Below, piece by piece: positions 37,279 to 46,939 of a stretch of DNA of 64,000 nucleotides (position 1 is its first letter; each line of letters begins with the position of its first letter). The notes below the pieces were generated by a model, which saw only the letters and a program-made list of their open reading frames with translations, did not search any database and was not told the origin of the DNA. The position numbers were made by a program, and so were the translations under genes. The DNA is taken from positions 3,546,501 to 3,610,500 of the forward strand of contig OX638356.1 in the NCBI GenBank assembly GCA_951813395.1. Reading direction: 5' to 3'. Source of the stretch: Longimicrobiales bacterium. Its GTDB lineage: Bacteria > Gemmatimonadota > Gemmatimonadetes > Longimicrobiales > Gaopeijiaceae.

Positions 37279-38631
37279 CTAGCTCACCGGCCGCCGGATC
37301 GGTCCGCGGTCCCAGTCCTGCACCGACGAGATGTTGGGCACGCCCCAGTCCTCGCCGTTCCATCCGCTGAACCCGTCCATGCGGAAGGTCCAGAGGCCGG
37401 TGGACATGTCGCTGACGACGATCAGGCCGTCGGCGTTGCGGACATCGACCCCGAAGGCGCCGTTGAAGACGGGGGTGCGGTCCCTGTTGGGCGGGCCGAC
37501 GTAGGTGTCGTAGAAGCCCACGGTGACGGGGTTCTCGGGGTCCATGAGCGAGAAGATCTGGAGGCCGTCGAGGTAGCCCGAGGCGAAGACGTAGGGCCAG
37601 CGCACCTCGTGGTTGTGGACCAGGTTCTGCCAGTCGGCGGTCCACGCCGAGATGGGCGAGCGGATGTTCGTCACTTCGCCGTCGAGGGCGGGCTGGAGGT
37701 CGAAGATGCGGATCGGGGCGTACTGGTACTCGGTCTCGGCGACCACGTAGCGGCCGTCGGGGCTCGGGGTGAAGGTGTGGCCGCCGCGCACGCCGCTGAC
37801 GCCCACCAGCGTGATCCTGAGTTCGGGGTTCTCGACGTCGGTGACGTCATAGATGTAGTAGCCGCCCGAGCCGCCGCCGTAGAACCGGTCCTCGCCGGTG
37901 TCGGGATGGTATGCGACGTAGAAGTCGTGGTATCCGCGGCCGCCGCGGTTGAATTCGGTCTCCGGAACCGGCACCCGGCCGACCAGCGCGTTCTCGAGGT
38001 CGCCCTCGACCACCCGGCCGAGGTCGTAGACGTGGGCGAAGGGCCCGCTCACGGTCGAGAAAAGCAGAACCCGCGCGTCGGAGTGCTTGTAGACGAAGAT
38101 GTTGTGGAACCCGCCCGGCAGGTCGGGCTCGCGGATCCGGGCCACCTCGCGGACGGTGGCCGGATCGGGCAGGCCCGTGACGTCCAGCACGACCGCGCCC
38201 ATGTCGGTATTGGGTCCGCCCTGTCCGAACTGCAGCGACTGCACCACGTAGTAGCGTTCGCCGATCTTGAAGTGCTTCACGTCCATGCCGCCGGTGCGCA
38301 TGTGGAGGTCCTGGTTCTCGATCCGCCACTCGTAGAGGACCTCCGGGTGCTCGGGGTCGGCGATCGAGACGATGTCCAGGCCCTTGGGCCCGACGTCGCC
38401 GTAGACCATCCGCGCGACGTACGCGTACGGCCGGTCCAACTCCTGCTCGATGTCCATGTCGGCCACCGAGAGGCGCGGGCCCAGGGGGATGTGCCCCAGG
38501 ATATCCATGTTGTCGCTGCCGGGCTTGGAAGCCGTCCACTGGGCGTGGGCGGGCGCAGAGGCGGCGGCGAGGATGGAGAGGCCGGCGACGAGGAGCGTGG
38601 CGGTGAGTGCGGACGGGCGGCGAAGGGACAT
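37279..38631 (-). CDS. LVIVD-repeat secreted beta-propeller protein
   Basis: 450 aa. Seen: signal peptide ending PAHAQ, then repeated LVIVD-type blades (GLDIVSIADPEHPEVL, GAVVLDVTGLPDPATV, GYYIYDVTDVENPELR, GLQIFSLMDPENPVTVG) and several conserved His/Trp patches (GGFHNIFVYKH, GGRGYHDFYVAYH, LVHNHEVRWPYVF). ATG 38631 has GGAGG seven bases upstream; the frame is open a little further but that start is poorer. First gene of the oxidase operon. Role unknown. Confidence 0.85.
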   Translation of the reverse strand: MSLRRPSALTATLLVAGLSILAAASAPAHAQWTASKPGSDNMDILGHIPLGPRLSVADMDIEQELDRPYAYVARMVYGDVGPKGLDIVSIADPEHPEVLYEWRIENQDLHMRTGGMDVKHFKIGERYYVVQSLQFGQGGPNTDMGAVVLDVTGLPDPATVREVARIREPDLPGGFHNIFVYKHSDARVLLFSTVSGPFAHVYDLGRVVEGDLENALVGRVPVPETEFNRGGRGYHDFYVAYHPDTGEDRFYGGGSGGYYIYDVTDVENPELRITLVGVSGVRGGHTFTPSPDGRYVVAETEYQYAPIRIFDLQPALDGEVTNIRSPISAWTADWQNLVHNHEVRWPYVFASGYLDGLQIFSLMDPENPVTVGFYDTYVGPPNRDRTPVFNGAFGVDVRNADGLIVVSDMSTGLWTFRMDGFSGWNGEDWGVPNISSVQDWDRGPIRRPVS

Positions 38632-38790
38632 GACCTGACCTCCAGGTAATCTGAATCTTGCGTTGCAATCGGGTGGCCCGGTCAAAACTATGGGAGAGTG
38701 AGCGCGCCGAACAAGGAGAGCTACTTCCCTACGATCTCCGCCAGTTCCCGCAGCCCGGTCGCGTCGATGCCGTCGCTAACCGGATATCGA

Positions 38791-39387
38791 TCACCAGGGC
38801 AGCCGCTGCACCGCCATCCAGGCCGCCATGACCCCGGTCACGGCCGACAATACGACATTCCACGCCTTCTCCGACAGCGGCAGGCTGCGGGTGGCCGCCA
38901 ATGCCAGCGCCAGCACCGCACCCGCGACCACGATCTGCGCGAGCTCGAGCCCGATGTTGAAGGCCAGCAGAGGTACGAGCAGGTTGCGCTCCTCTCCCAG
39001 CACCAGGCGAAGGAAGCTGGAAAAGCCGAGGCCGTGGATGACGCCGAAGACCAGCGCAAGCGCGTAGCGGGCGGGGCGCGCGGCAACCCGGTGCTCCGAG
39101 GGGTCCTCTCGCCGCACGGCCACCAGGTTCGTGACCGCCGCGGCCACGATCGTGACCGGAATGAGGAACTCCACGAGCCCGGTGTCGACCCGCACCAGCC
39201 GCAGCGTGGCCAGCGCCAGCGAAACCGAATGCCCGATCGTGAACGCGGTCACAAGGACGAGCAACTCGCGCCACCGAGGCAGCGAACAGGCCGCGCAGAG
39301 GGCCGCGAGGAAGAGGATGTGGTCGTAGCCCTGCAGGTCGAGGAGGTGCTCGAAGCCGAGGCGGAGGTAGACGGTGAAGGTGGTCAT
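38791..39387 (-). CDS. HupE/UreJ-like membrane protein
   Basis: 198 aa, about six TM helices. Seen: FEHLLDLQGYDHILFLAAL, the HupE/UreJ_2 signature with HX5DH, FTIGHSVSLALA, and VFGVIHGLGFSSFLR. Members with proven function move nickel or support hydrogenase/urease metallation, and many others are uncharacterised. It follows the PHP gene after 3 bp. Downstream, 159 bp separate it from the LVIVD operon. Confidence 0.82.
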   Translation of the reverse strand: MTTFTVYLRLGFEHLLDLQGYDHILFLAALCAACSLPRWRELLVLVTAFTIGHSVSLALATLRLVRVDTGLVEFLIPVTIVAAAVTNLVAVRREDPSEHRVAARPARYALALVFGVIHGLGFSSFLRLVLGEERNLLVPLLAFNIGLELAQIVVAGAVLALALAATRSLPLSEKAWNVVLSAVTGVMAAWMAVQRLPW

Positions 39388-39390
39388 GGG

Positions 39391-40614
39391 TCAGCCGGAG
39401 CGGGTGCGGCGAGCCAGCGCGGCTGCCCAGGCCGCAATCCACGCGAGCCAGGACGCGCGTTCTCGGAGTGTGAGGGTGCGAAGGTGCGACCACAGCAGCA
39501 GCGGGACGGTGGCCACCAGCTTGACCGCCGACCCCTCGTGATACGGCATCGTCCGTTCAACCACCGTGACCGCACGGCGCCGGTCCCTGTGCAGGGCGCG
39601 CTCGATTGCGCTGCCGAGCTGGTCCGGCGACATGGCGCGCCAGCCGGGAAGCCGCATCACGCTCCAGGCCGCGACGGTGCGTCCCCATCCGTGGTGGTTG
39701 GCGCCCGCCACCACCGCCAGGTCCATGCTGTCGGCAAGGGCGAGGATCGCTTCGCGCTCGGCACGGCCCTGCTCGAGGCCGCGCGGCGTCCCGTCGCTGA
39801 GCTCCACGCCGACCACCCCGGCCGGGGAGCCGGGTGAGAGCGGGACGATCCGGTCGAGCGGGCCGGGGATCGTGTACAGCATGGTCGCGGGCCGGGCGCC
39901 GCGGTGGCGGGCGGCGGCGATCGAGTCGGGGTCCAGGTGGTGCCGGGTGCTGTCCAGCGCGAAGAGGTAGCGGCCACGTAGCCCGAGGATGTTCGTGTGG
40001 CGGTCGCGCAGCCGCACCTCCATGCCGCTGAGCAGGACAGTGCGCTCGCCCGCGCGCGCCGGGTTCGCGGGCAGCGCCTCGTCCACGCCCGCCCAGGTGT
40101 AGTGATCGGTGACGTAGGCCGCGTGAAAGCCGCCCGACTCGTGCCAGGCGCGGTTGCGGGCCGCCGTGAAGAGCGACCAGCCGTCGTGGGAGTGGTTGGT
40201 GTGCGAGTGGAAGTCCACCGCGACGAGGTCGGGCGAGGCCATCCGGATCGCGGCCATGGGGCGCGGGATGACGGCGGCTGCCGCGTAGAAGGCGAGCAGC
40301 GCGGCGAGCGCGGCCACGGCGAAAACCGCTTCCCGGGCGAGGCGGCGCGGGGCGCGGGCCGCGAGGACGCGGTAGGCCAGGTACGGCAGGATCAGGGTCG
40401 CCAGAACCGCGTAGTGCTGGCTGACCGTGAGCAGCGACAGCGTGTCCCAGAGGCCGAAGAGGGGTGCGCCGAGGAGGTAGCCGGGCGGGTGGTGGAGGGC
40501 GGCGGGGGGGAAGGGCTGAAGGGTGGCGGCATCGCGCAGGGCGGGAGCAGAGGCCAGCGCGGAGACGACAACGAGGAGGCCGACGAGAAGCGGTCCGCGC
40601 AACGACCGGATCAT
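39391..40614 (-). CDS. PHP-domain phosphoesterase with N-terminal membrane segments
   Basis: 407 aa. Seen: several N-terminal hydrophobic segments (residues 7-25, 70-90, 97-117), then a PHP domain with VDFHSHTNHSHDG, AAYVTDHYTWAG, and ANHHGWGRT supplying His/Asp metal ligands, and a final hydrophobic stretch LAWIAAWAAAL. PHP proteins hydrolyse phosphoesters with a trinuclear metal centre; the anchored form resembles CehA/McbA-family proteins. Substrate unknown. Confidence 0.78.
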   Translation of the reverse strand: MIRSLRGPLLVGLLVVVSALASAPALRDAATLQPFPPAALHHPPGYLLGAPLFGLWDTLSLLTVSQHYAVLATLILPYLAYRVLAARAPRRLAREAVFAVAALAALLAFYAAAAVIPRPMAAIRMASPDLVAVDFHSHTNHSHDGWSLFTAARNRAWHESGGFHAAYVTDHYTWAGVDEALPANPARAGERTVLLSGMEVRLRDRHTNILGLRGRYLFALDSTRHHLDPDSIAAARHRGARPATMLYTIPGPLDRIVPLSPGSPAGVVGVELSDGTPRGLEQGRAEREAILALADSMDLAVVAGANHHGWGRTVAAWSVMRLPGWRAMSPDQLGSAIERALHRDRRRAVTVVERTMPYHEGSAVKLVATVPLLLWSHLRTLTLRERASWLAWIAAWAAALARRTRSG

Positions 40615-40699
40615 TCGTAGGACCAGTTCACTTCGGGCCTGCCGGCCGCAGGGCCGACGGATGGCGCCGCGACCCCCTCCCCTCGCACGCCGGGCAGCC

Positions 40700-42955
40700 T
40701 CACCTCGCCACTGCGTGCGAGTACTTCACCAGAAGCGCCCGCCCGGACGACAGCGGGCGCCGCGGCCCCAGTCCGTCGTCGCGCTCGTTGTGGAACCCCT
40801 CGTTGTATACGATCCACAGGTCGGTGCCCTCCCGGAAGTGGTAGCGGAAGCGCACGTTCAGGCTCGTCTGGTCCGTCGCGCTGTTGTACTGGCCGAAGCC
40901 GCTCATCGACACCCTCGGATTCAGCGCCGTCTTGACGCGCAGGCGTCCCAGCTGGGCGGTGGTGCCGACGCCCCGATCCGCAAAGTCCAGGCGGTTCACC
41001 TCGTAGCCCGCCTCCAGCTCCAGGTGCTTCGACACGACCCAGACGGGTGCCAGCGAGAGGCTGATGCGGCTGCCGTCGTAGAAGCTCCCCACCGACGCGT
41101 CGAACTCGCCCCTGAAGAGGTCGCTGCGCGGCAGCCTGAGCATTGCCGTTGCTTCGTGGAACCAGTACTCGCCCACCGGAATGACGGCATCCGCGATCGG
41201 GAATGGATCGCGCACGCTCTCGAAGCTCGACAGCGTCCCCACGGTCAGGTTCGACCCGTCCCTGAACTCGAACTCGATCTCGGGTTTCACTTCGCGGGAT
41301 TCGGTGGTCCGGTCCGCATTGCGAAAGTACTGCGCCGTGCCGACCTGCACCGCGCGCGAGACCAGCGGCGACGCCTCGTCCCGCAGCTGCCGGTAGCGAA
41401 GCTGCGCGCCCCCGTAGGTGAAGTCCTTCCGGAGTTGGAACCCCAGCCCCGGCAGGTAGTCGGCGCCCACCCGGATTCCCTCCGCATAGTACGAGAAACC
41501 GTCGTCGCGCCGGCGCTCGAACCGCGCCCTTGCCAGTCCCGACTCCACACCGCCCCCCTGAACGGCGGCCTCGTCGAAGGTATGGGCCCACTGGAGCACG
41601 ACGTACTCGTTGTCCAGCCACCGCAAGACCGCGTCCAGACCGTAGGCCGTGTTGTTCCGGCCGGCCGATCCCAGGCGCGTGGTCAGCATGGCCCCGACGC
41701 TCGAAAAGTCGTCGACCACCTGCTGGCGCAGGCGCACCACGCCTACGTTCTCGGAGGACAGGTCGTGGTGCGGGGCGATCTGCATGCTGAGGAAGCCGAA
41801 GTCGGTCCCGGCCCAGCGTCCCACGGCCCTCGCCCCCCCGTAGATGCGCACGATTTCACCCGCGTCCAGCCCGATCCGACGGCTGTGAAAGAGCCGGTTG
41901 AACATGCCCCCGGTGTTGAAGTCGAAGGTCGAGGCGCGCTCCTGGAAGAACTGCCGCTTCTCGGGAAAGAACAGCGCGAAGCGGGTCAGATTGATCTGCT
42001 GGTCGTCGGCCTCGACCTGAGCGAAGTCGGTGTTGAGCGTGAGATCCAGCGCCAGGTTCGAGGTGGGCGAGTACTTGATGTCGATCCCCGCCTCGGCGGT
42101 GGGATCGCGCTCGCTCCGCCACTCGGCCCGCGGCACGTCGGGCGGTTCGGCCAGCACGGGGGTCTGCTTGAAGCCGGCCACGGAAAACGGGGTCATGTAC
42201 ACCGGCGCGGACTGCTGCACGTCCCGCAGGATCACGCGCTGCGCCCTGGACGGCTTGGCGAATCCCAGGCGTCCCCAGCTGGGCTCGATCGGAGGGAACG
42301 TCTGCCGCTCGTTCTTGCGGGCAACCACGCGGTAGATGATCACGCCCATCGTGACCTCGCCCCCCGTCGCCTGGAAGCCGAGCGTCGAGAACGGAATCCT
42401 GAACTCGGCGAACCATCCCTCGTCGGTCTGCGTGGTGACGACATCCCAGTACGAGTTCCAGTCCCAGTTCATGGGCATCCCGTTCGTGAACTCCGCGTCG
42501 TTCGACATGGTGCGGTCCTGCCGCACGCCGGACGGGTTCACGGTGAACCAGACCGCCGTCTGGTAGTCGTTGTAGCTGTCGATGACCAGCGACAGGATGT
42601 CGTCGCCGCTGTACTGGTCGCGGTAGAGCGTGCCCGTCCGGATCCCGTCGGGCTCGGAGTCCCACATGCGCCCCGACACGTACAGGTAGCGGTCGTCGTG
42701 CGCGATCCGCACCTCGGTCGCCTCAGTGGGCGGACCGCCGAAGTTGGGCGTGTACATGGTCATCTCGACGGGCGCGATTTCGTCCCAGGCCGCTTCGTCG
42801 ACGACGCCGTCGAGCTCGATCTCGCCCGAAAGCCGGGGAATGACGATCGGCGAGTCGGGGGAGGATGGTACAGGGCGGAGCTGGCCGTGAAGGCCGCCCG
42901 TCGTCGCGATGGAGACTACCAGCCCTGCACCCGTCAGGAGGGAGGTTCGAGTCAT
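40700..42955 (-). CDS. DUF5916 outer-membrane protein with CBM9-like domain
   Basis: 751 aa. Seen: signal peptide (GLVVSIATTGGLHG), CBM9-like N-domain starting GEIELDGVVDEAAW with DDRYLYVSGRMWD and ISWFT-like strands (residues about 45-230), then the DUF5916 region (FAQVEADDQQINLTRFALFFPEKRQFFQE is its hallmark, seen here by parts FAQVEADDQQ and FFPEKRQFF), ending in an outer-membrane barrel of amphipathic strands to the C-terminus. ATG 42955 places the signal at the start; the longer frame is not used. These proteins are frequent in Gemmatimonadota and Bacteroidota; function unknown. Confidence 0.9.
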   Translation of the reverse strand: MTRTSLLTGAGLVVSIATTGGLHGQLRPVPSSPDSPIVIPRLSGEIELDGVVDEAAWDEIAPVEMTMYTPNFGGPPTEATEVRIAHDDRYLYVSGRMWDSEPDGIRTGTLYRDQYSGDDILSLVIDSYNDYQTAVWFTVNPSGVRQDRTMSNDAEFTNGMPMNWDWNSYWDVVTTQTDEGWFAEFRIPFSTLGFQATGGEVTMGVIIYRVVARKNERQTFPPIEPSWGRLGFAKPSRAQRVILRDVQQSAPVYMTPFSVAGFKQTPVLAEPPDVPRAEWRSERDPTAEAGIDIKYSPTSNLALDLTLNTDFAQVEADDQQINLTRFALFFPEKRQFFQERASTFDFNTGGMFNRLFHSRRIGLDAGEIVRIYGGARAVGRWAGTDFGFLSMQIAPHHDLSSENVGVVRLRQQVVDDFSSVGAMLTTRLGSAGRNNTAYGLDAVLRWLDNEYVVLQWAHTFDEAAVQGGGVESGLARARFERRRDDGFSYYAEGIRVGADYLPGLGFQLRKDFTYGGAQLRYRQLRDEASPLVSRAVQVGTAQYFRNADRTTESREVKPEIEFEFRDGSNLTVGTLSSFESVRDPFPIADAVIPVGEYWFHEATAMLRLPRSDLFRGEFDASVGSFYDGSRISLSLAPVWVVSKHLELEAGYEVNRLDFADRGVGTTAQLGRLRVKTALNPRVSMSGFGQYNSATDQTSLNVRFRYHFREGTDLWIVYNEGFHNERDDGLGPRRPLSSGRALLVKYSHAVAR

Positions 42956-43032
42956 TGTCGCCTGGTGGCTGGCCCTCGCATGGGTCGGGGTTGGCGCGGG
43001 GAGGCTCTCCCGCACTTGTGGTAACATACCTC

Positions 43033-43854
43033 ATGACCCACATCCACCATGAAACCGTTGCGGCGCCGGGCGCGGCGCCGGTCCGGCAGCTGCTCGTGCT
43101 GCACGGGATCTACGGGGCCGGCCGGAACTGGGGGAGCGTCGCGCGGCGGCTCGTCAGGGCCCGTACCGACTGGGGTGTCACGCTCGCCGATCTTCGCTCG
43201 CACGGCCGTTCGCCACGGCTGTCGCCGCACACGGTCGAGGCCTGCGCGCGCGACCTGGTGCGGCTGGAGGAGCACCTGGGCCGCCGGTCCGATGCCGTGC
43301 TGGGGCACTCGTTCGGGGGGAAGGTCGCGCTGGTGTACGCGCGAATGCGGTGGCGGGCGGCCGGCGGCGGCGCCCCGGCCCTCCGCCAACTCTGGGTCGT
43401 CGATTCCTCACCCGGCGGCGGGCGGGCGGGTGGCAGCGCCTGGCGGATGCTGGGCGTGCTGCGGCGGCATCCGGGCCCGTTCGGCAGCCGCGCCGAGGCG
43501 GTGGACGCCGTGGAATCCGAGGGGTTCTCGACCCTGGTGGCCAGGTGGATGGCCACCAACGCCGTATCGGCGGACAACGGGCTGGAGTGGCGCCTCGATG
43601 CCGACGAGATGGAGGCCTACCTGCGGGACTACTTTCGCACCGATGCGTGGGACGTCGCGTTGAACCCGCCCGCCGGAACGGCGATCCACTTCGTCAGGGC
43701 GCTGGGGTCAAGGGTGCTGGACGAGGCCGCGGTGGCCCGGATCCGTGGGGCTGCCGGGTCCGTGCTCCTGCACGAGGTCGAAGGCGGGCACTGGGTGAAC
43801 ACGGAGAATCCGGATGCCCTGCACGATTTGCTGGTCGCCGGGCTCGGGTCCTAG
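43033..43854 (+). CDS. Alpha/beta hydrolase
   Basis: 273 aa, no signal peptide. Seen: LLVLHGIYGAGRNW (oxyanion HG), nucleophile elbow LGHSFGGKVAL with the catalytic Ser, ADLRSHGRSP, and the late His in EVEGGHWVNTENP. The acidic residue is probably in the AIHFVRALGS region but is not clear. Similar to the YbfF/ABHD11 esterase group. Divergent from the DUF5916 gene with 77 bp between starts; no strong ribosome-binding site before ATG 43033. Confidence 0.85.
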   Translation: MTHIHHETVAAPGAAPVRQLLVLHGIYGAGRNWGSVARRLVRARTDWGVTLADLRSHGRSPRLSPHTVEACARDLVRLEEHLGRRSDAVLGHSFGGKVALVYARMRWRAAGGGAPALRQLWVVDSSPGGGRAGGSAWRMLGVLRRHPGPFGSRAEAVDAVESEGFSTLVARWMATNAVSADNGLEWRLDADEMEAYLRDYFRTDAWDVALNPPAGTAIHFVRALGSRVLDEAAVARIRGAAGSVLLHEVEGGHWVNTENPDALHDLLVAGLGS

Positions 43855-43954
43855 AACTCCCGGGCTCGGGCGATCACCTCCGCGACCGTTCGGCAACCAC
43901 TGGCGGTCACACGCCGCCGGGCCGGCAAGGCGGTCATCCCCTCACAACGGCGAA

Positions 43955-43984
43955 GGCCCCCGCGCCGGCATCGGCGCGGGGGCC
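43955..43984. terminator. Strong bidirectional terminator hairpin
   Basis: GGCCCCCGCGCCG-GCAT-CGGCGCGGGGGCC, a perfect 13-pair stem with a 4-base loop, between the 3' ends of the hydrolase (plus) and the TonB receptor (minus). No clear T-tract on either side, but the position fits a shared terminator. Confidence 0.7.
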
Positions 43985-44048
43985 CCAGAAGTCCCGCGAC
44001 GACCCGGCAGCCGCCGGGTCATCGTCGTCCTTCAGTCAACCACCCCCT

Positions 44049-46799
44049 CTAGTGATTGATCTGGAACCCGAAGTTGATGGAGCGCGGGTAACCCAGGAAC
44101 ACCTCGGCGTCGTCCGCCTTGTGGCTCAGTTGGCCGCGTTCGCGCTCGGCGGCGTCGCGGTAGCCGTTGAAGCGCGAATTGTCCAGCGCGTCCTGGACGT
44201 ACACCCTGTCGAACGCGTTGAACACGTGCAGGAAGAGCCGCACGTTTCCGCCGAAAGCGGCCGCGAGCTCCGAGGGCAGCCGGTAGGACATGTTGACATC
44301 GAACACGGTATACCCCGGCGGGCGCCACGACTGGATGCCCGCATCGACATCGCTGGTCCGGCCGAAGGGGTCGAAGTTGGCGTAGTGCTTCCCGTAGGTC
44401 CTCCCGAGAACGCGACCGTACAATCCTCCGCCCGGGAAAATCGACACAGCGTACGCAACCTGGAACTGGGGCGCGTCGCCCACCAGCAACCCGTCCAGGT
44501 AGAACTTGTACTCGAGTGTCTCCGCCTGCCTGTCGTCGGGCTTGTAGGTACCCGAGGGATCGTTGGTGTGCTTCCAGTCGCCGTATGACAGAGCGCCGTC
44601 GAACCGCATGTAATCGGCCGGCTGGTAGGCGCCTTCCAGTTCGATCCCCATGTGGCGCGCGTCCACGCCCAGCAGATTGACCAGCCCGTCCTGGTTGTCG
44701 CCCAGCAGGTTCCGGATGAACAGGTTGCGGGTCCGGTTGTTCCACTGCGTGAAGTAGACGTTGGCGTCGAAGGAGAACTGCCTGTCGAGCGAGCGGAAGC
44801 GCGTCCCGGCCTCGAACGAAGTGAACGTCTCGTTGGTGGGGTTGGGGTTGAAAATCCCGCGGGCGTCGTCGATGACGCCGTCGAAGATCGGGACCTTGGA
44901 CACAAACCCGGCGTTCCCGTAGACGGACCATTCCGCGTCCAGGTTGCGCTGTGCGCCGCCCTTCACCTGAAAGCCCGTCAGTCCACCGCTGTTCAGCGTC
45001 AGATTGCCGCCGCCCGGGCCCCTTGTGAAGAAGTCCTCGAAGTCGTAGGAAATCCGCGATACGCCCACCATGCCGTAGTACGACCCGGCCAGGGACGATT
45101 TCTCGGCCTGGAGGTGGACTCCGATCCAATTGACGTCGTTTTCGTTGTGATAGTTGATCTTGTCGCCCAGGCCACGGTTGCCCTGCGCTTCGGTCCAGAA
45201 GTCGGAGCTGCACCCGAAGAAGCAGTCGTTGTAGAACGCGCCGCCCAGCAGGTCGCGCACCTCCCGATAGTGCTCGATCGTGGCAGTCCGCCAATCGACA
45301 CCGATGTTGGTGACCAGCCCGTTGTCGAAGTCCTTCTGGAGCCTGGTGATGGCGCCCCAGGTAGTCTGGTTGTTCACCGAGTTGCGCAGGATGCCGAAGG
45401 AGCCGCCGTCGTCGCTGCCCCGGTTGCGCGCGATCGTCGCATTCCAGTCGGCATAGCGCTGGCCGTACGTATAATCCCACCGCAACGACCCATAGGTGCC
45501 GGTGCCGCCGCCGTTGCCTCCGGAATAGTAGGCCACGGTATTGGCGGTGAGTCCGTCGCCCAGGTACGAATACCAGTTCAGGTTGACCTGGGGCTTGTAG
45601 AAGTAGTTCTCGCGTTCGTTGAGGAAGTTGCGGTCGAAGCGGCTGGACACGCCGGCCCCGGGCCCCGTGCTGTTGTACTGGCGCCCGTTATAGCTGGGAT
45701 CCACGCCGCCCACGTTCGGGTTCCAGAACCGGCCGGCCTCGGTGGAGAACTGATCCAGCGCCGCGGGATCGTAGTCGTCCAGCGAAAGGGCGAATTCCCT
45801 GTCGATCGTGCCGATGTTGAGCTTGTAGAGCCTCTGGCCATGGCGCTGGGGCGCACCCATCGCATAGAGCTCAACCCTGTTCCGATCGCTGAAACGGTAT
45901 TGGGACGCGATGTAGAAGGCCCATGCGTCCTGCCAGACGCCGTCAATGATCCCGTCGCCGGTCGTTCGGATTCCCGAACCGGACATCGAGAACTTGCCGA
46001 CCGGCCCCGTGGAAGCGGTCAGCGTCGTCTTCAGAAAGGTGCCGCTGCCGAATTCCTGCTTGAACGTGTACCCCGGGTTCGGCGGAGCGGGATCGGTGAT
46101 CACGTTCAGCGTACCACCGATGGAGGGCGTAGCCAGGTTGACGGCGCTCAGGCCGCGCTGGAGCTGAATGCTGGTGGCGGCGTCGCCCACGCCGGCCCAG
46201 TTGGACCAGTAGACCCAACCGTTCTCCATGTCGTTTACGGGCACGCCATTGAGCATCACGGCGGTGTTCCGCTGGTTGAACCCGCGCACGTTCACGCGCG
46301 CGTCGCCCGCTCCCCCGCCCTGTGCGGTGGAGTAGACCGACGGCGTGATGTTCAGCACCAGGGGGATATCCCTGGAACCGAGCTGCGCCTGAATCTCGGA
46401 TTTCGAGACATCGGAGAACGCCACCGGCGTCCGCCGCTCCACGGCCCGTTCGGCGAGCACCTCGATGCCGCCCAGAGCCAGTGCCGACGAGGTCATCGTG
46501 AAGTCGGCGACCGCGGTTCCGCCGCCTTCCACGGTGAGCGTTTGGCTCGCGGCCGTGTACCCGATCAACTCCACGGAAATGCTGTACGTGCCGGCGGGTA
46601 CGCCGACCACGTTGAATCGTCCGCTGTCGTTGGTCAGGCCGCCGTACTGGGCGCCGGTCTGGTCCTGGACCAGCACCACCTGGGCGCTGCCCAGGCCAGA
46701 GCCGTCGGCGGTGACCATTCCGGTCACTGTGCCGGACTGCTGGGCGCTCAGCGGCAGCGCCAACAGCAGCAGAAATGGTGTTGTACGAAGTAGCTTCAT
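44049..46799 (-). CDS. TonB-dependent receptor with carboxypeptidase-regulatory N-domain
   Basis: Outer-membrane active transporter, 916 aa. Seen: signal peptide ending LSAQQ, a CarboxypepD_reg-like domain (about 22-110, with GGLTNDSGRFNVVGVPAGTY by parts NDSGRF and VPAGTYSI), plug domain (about 120-240, including RGFNQRNTAVMLNGVPVND by parts GFNQRN and LNGVPVND), then a long barrel with NEFTTF-type strands. The ATG has AAGGGAG nearby. No partner SusD-like lipoprotein is next to it. The substrate is unknown; a PhoB-like direct repeat 140 bp upstream is a weak hint of phosphate control. Confidence 0.92.
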   Translation of the reverse strand: MKLLRTTPFLLLLALPLSAQQSGTVTGMVTADGSGLGSAQVVLVQDQTGAQYGGLTNDSGRFNVVGVPAGTYSISVELIGYTAASQTLTVEGGGTAVADFTMTSSALALGGIEVLAERAVERRTPVAFSDVSKSEIQAQLGSRDIPLVLNITPSVYSTAQGGGAGDARVNVRGFNQRNTAVMLNGVPVNDMENGWVYWSNWAGVGDAATSIQLQRGLSAVNLATPSIGGTLNVITDPAPPNPGYTFKQEFGSGTFLKTTLTASTGPVGKFSMSGSGIRTTGDGIIDGVWQDAWAFYIASQYRFSDRNRVELYAMGAPQRHGQRLYKLNIGTIDREFALSLDDYDPAALDQFSTEAGRFWNPNVGGVDPSYNGRQYNSTGPGAGVSSRFDRNFLNERENYFYKPQVNLNWYSYLGDGLTANTVAYYSGGNGGGTGTYGSLRWDYTYGQRYADWNATIARNRGSDDGGSFGILRNSVNNQTTWGAITRLQKDFDNGLVTNIGVDWRTATIEHYREVRDLLGGAFYNDCFFGCSSDFWTEAQGNRGLGDKINYHNENDVNWIGVHLQAEKSSLAGSYYGMVGVSRISYDFEDFFTRGPGGGNLTLNSGGLTGFQVKGGAQRNLDAEWSVYGNAGFVSKVPIFDGVIDDARGIFNPNPTNETFTSFEAGTRFRSLDRQFSFDANVYFTQWNNRTRNLFIRNLLGDNQDGLVNLLGVDARHMGIELEGAYQPADYMRFDGALSYGDWKHTNDPSGTYKPDDRQAETLEYKFYLDGLLVGDAPQFQVAYAVSIFPGGGLYGRVLGRTYGKHYANFDPFGRTSDVDAGIQSWRPPGYTVFDVNMSYRLPSELAAAFGGNVRLFLHVFNAFDRVYVQDALDNSRFNGYRDAAERERGQLSHKADDAEVFLGYPRSINFGFQINH

Positions 46800-46939
46800 C
46801 CGGGTCTCCCTTCTCTCCCAGGTTCAAGTTGACGGCCGCAACACCACTCGCGCTGCGTCCCGTCGGCTTCGGCAGTCTCGTGTCCCCTGCCCCGCACCCG
46901 AGTATGATACCGGGCACCTGGATGGAAGGGGTCAAGAGA

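Noticed and set aside
36646..38649. 667-codon plus-strand frame opposite the LVIVD and small Met/His-tailed genes
   Set aside because: Val/Asp/Gly/His-rich antisense translation covering two supported genes; no motif.
40523..43024. 833-codon plus-strand frame opposite the DUF5916 gene
   Set aside because: Shadow of a well-recognised outer-membrane protein; no own start signal or domain.
44652..46793. 713-codon plus-strand frame opposite the TonB receptor
   Set aside because: Antisense of plug and barrel coding sequence; composition typical of complementary-strand GC bias.
46904..46935. TTGACC and TATCAT as a minus-strand promoter for the TonB receptor
   Set aside because: The 20-base spacer is too long for a typical sigma-70 promoter; kept only as a note.
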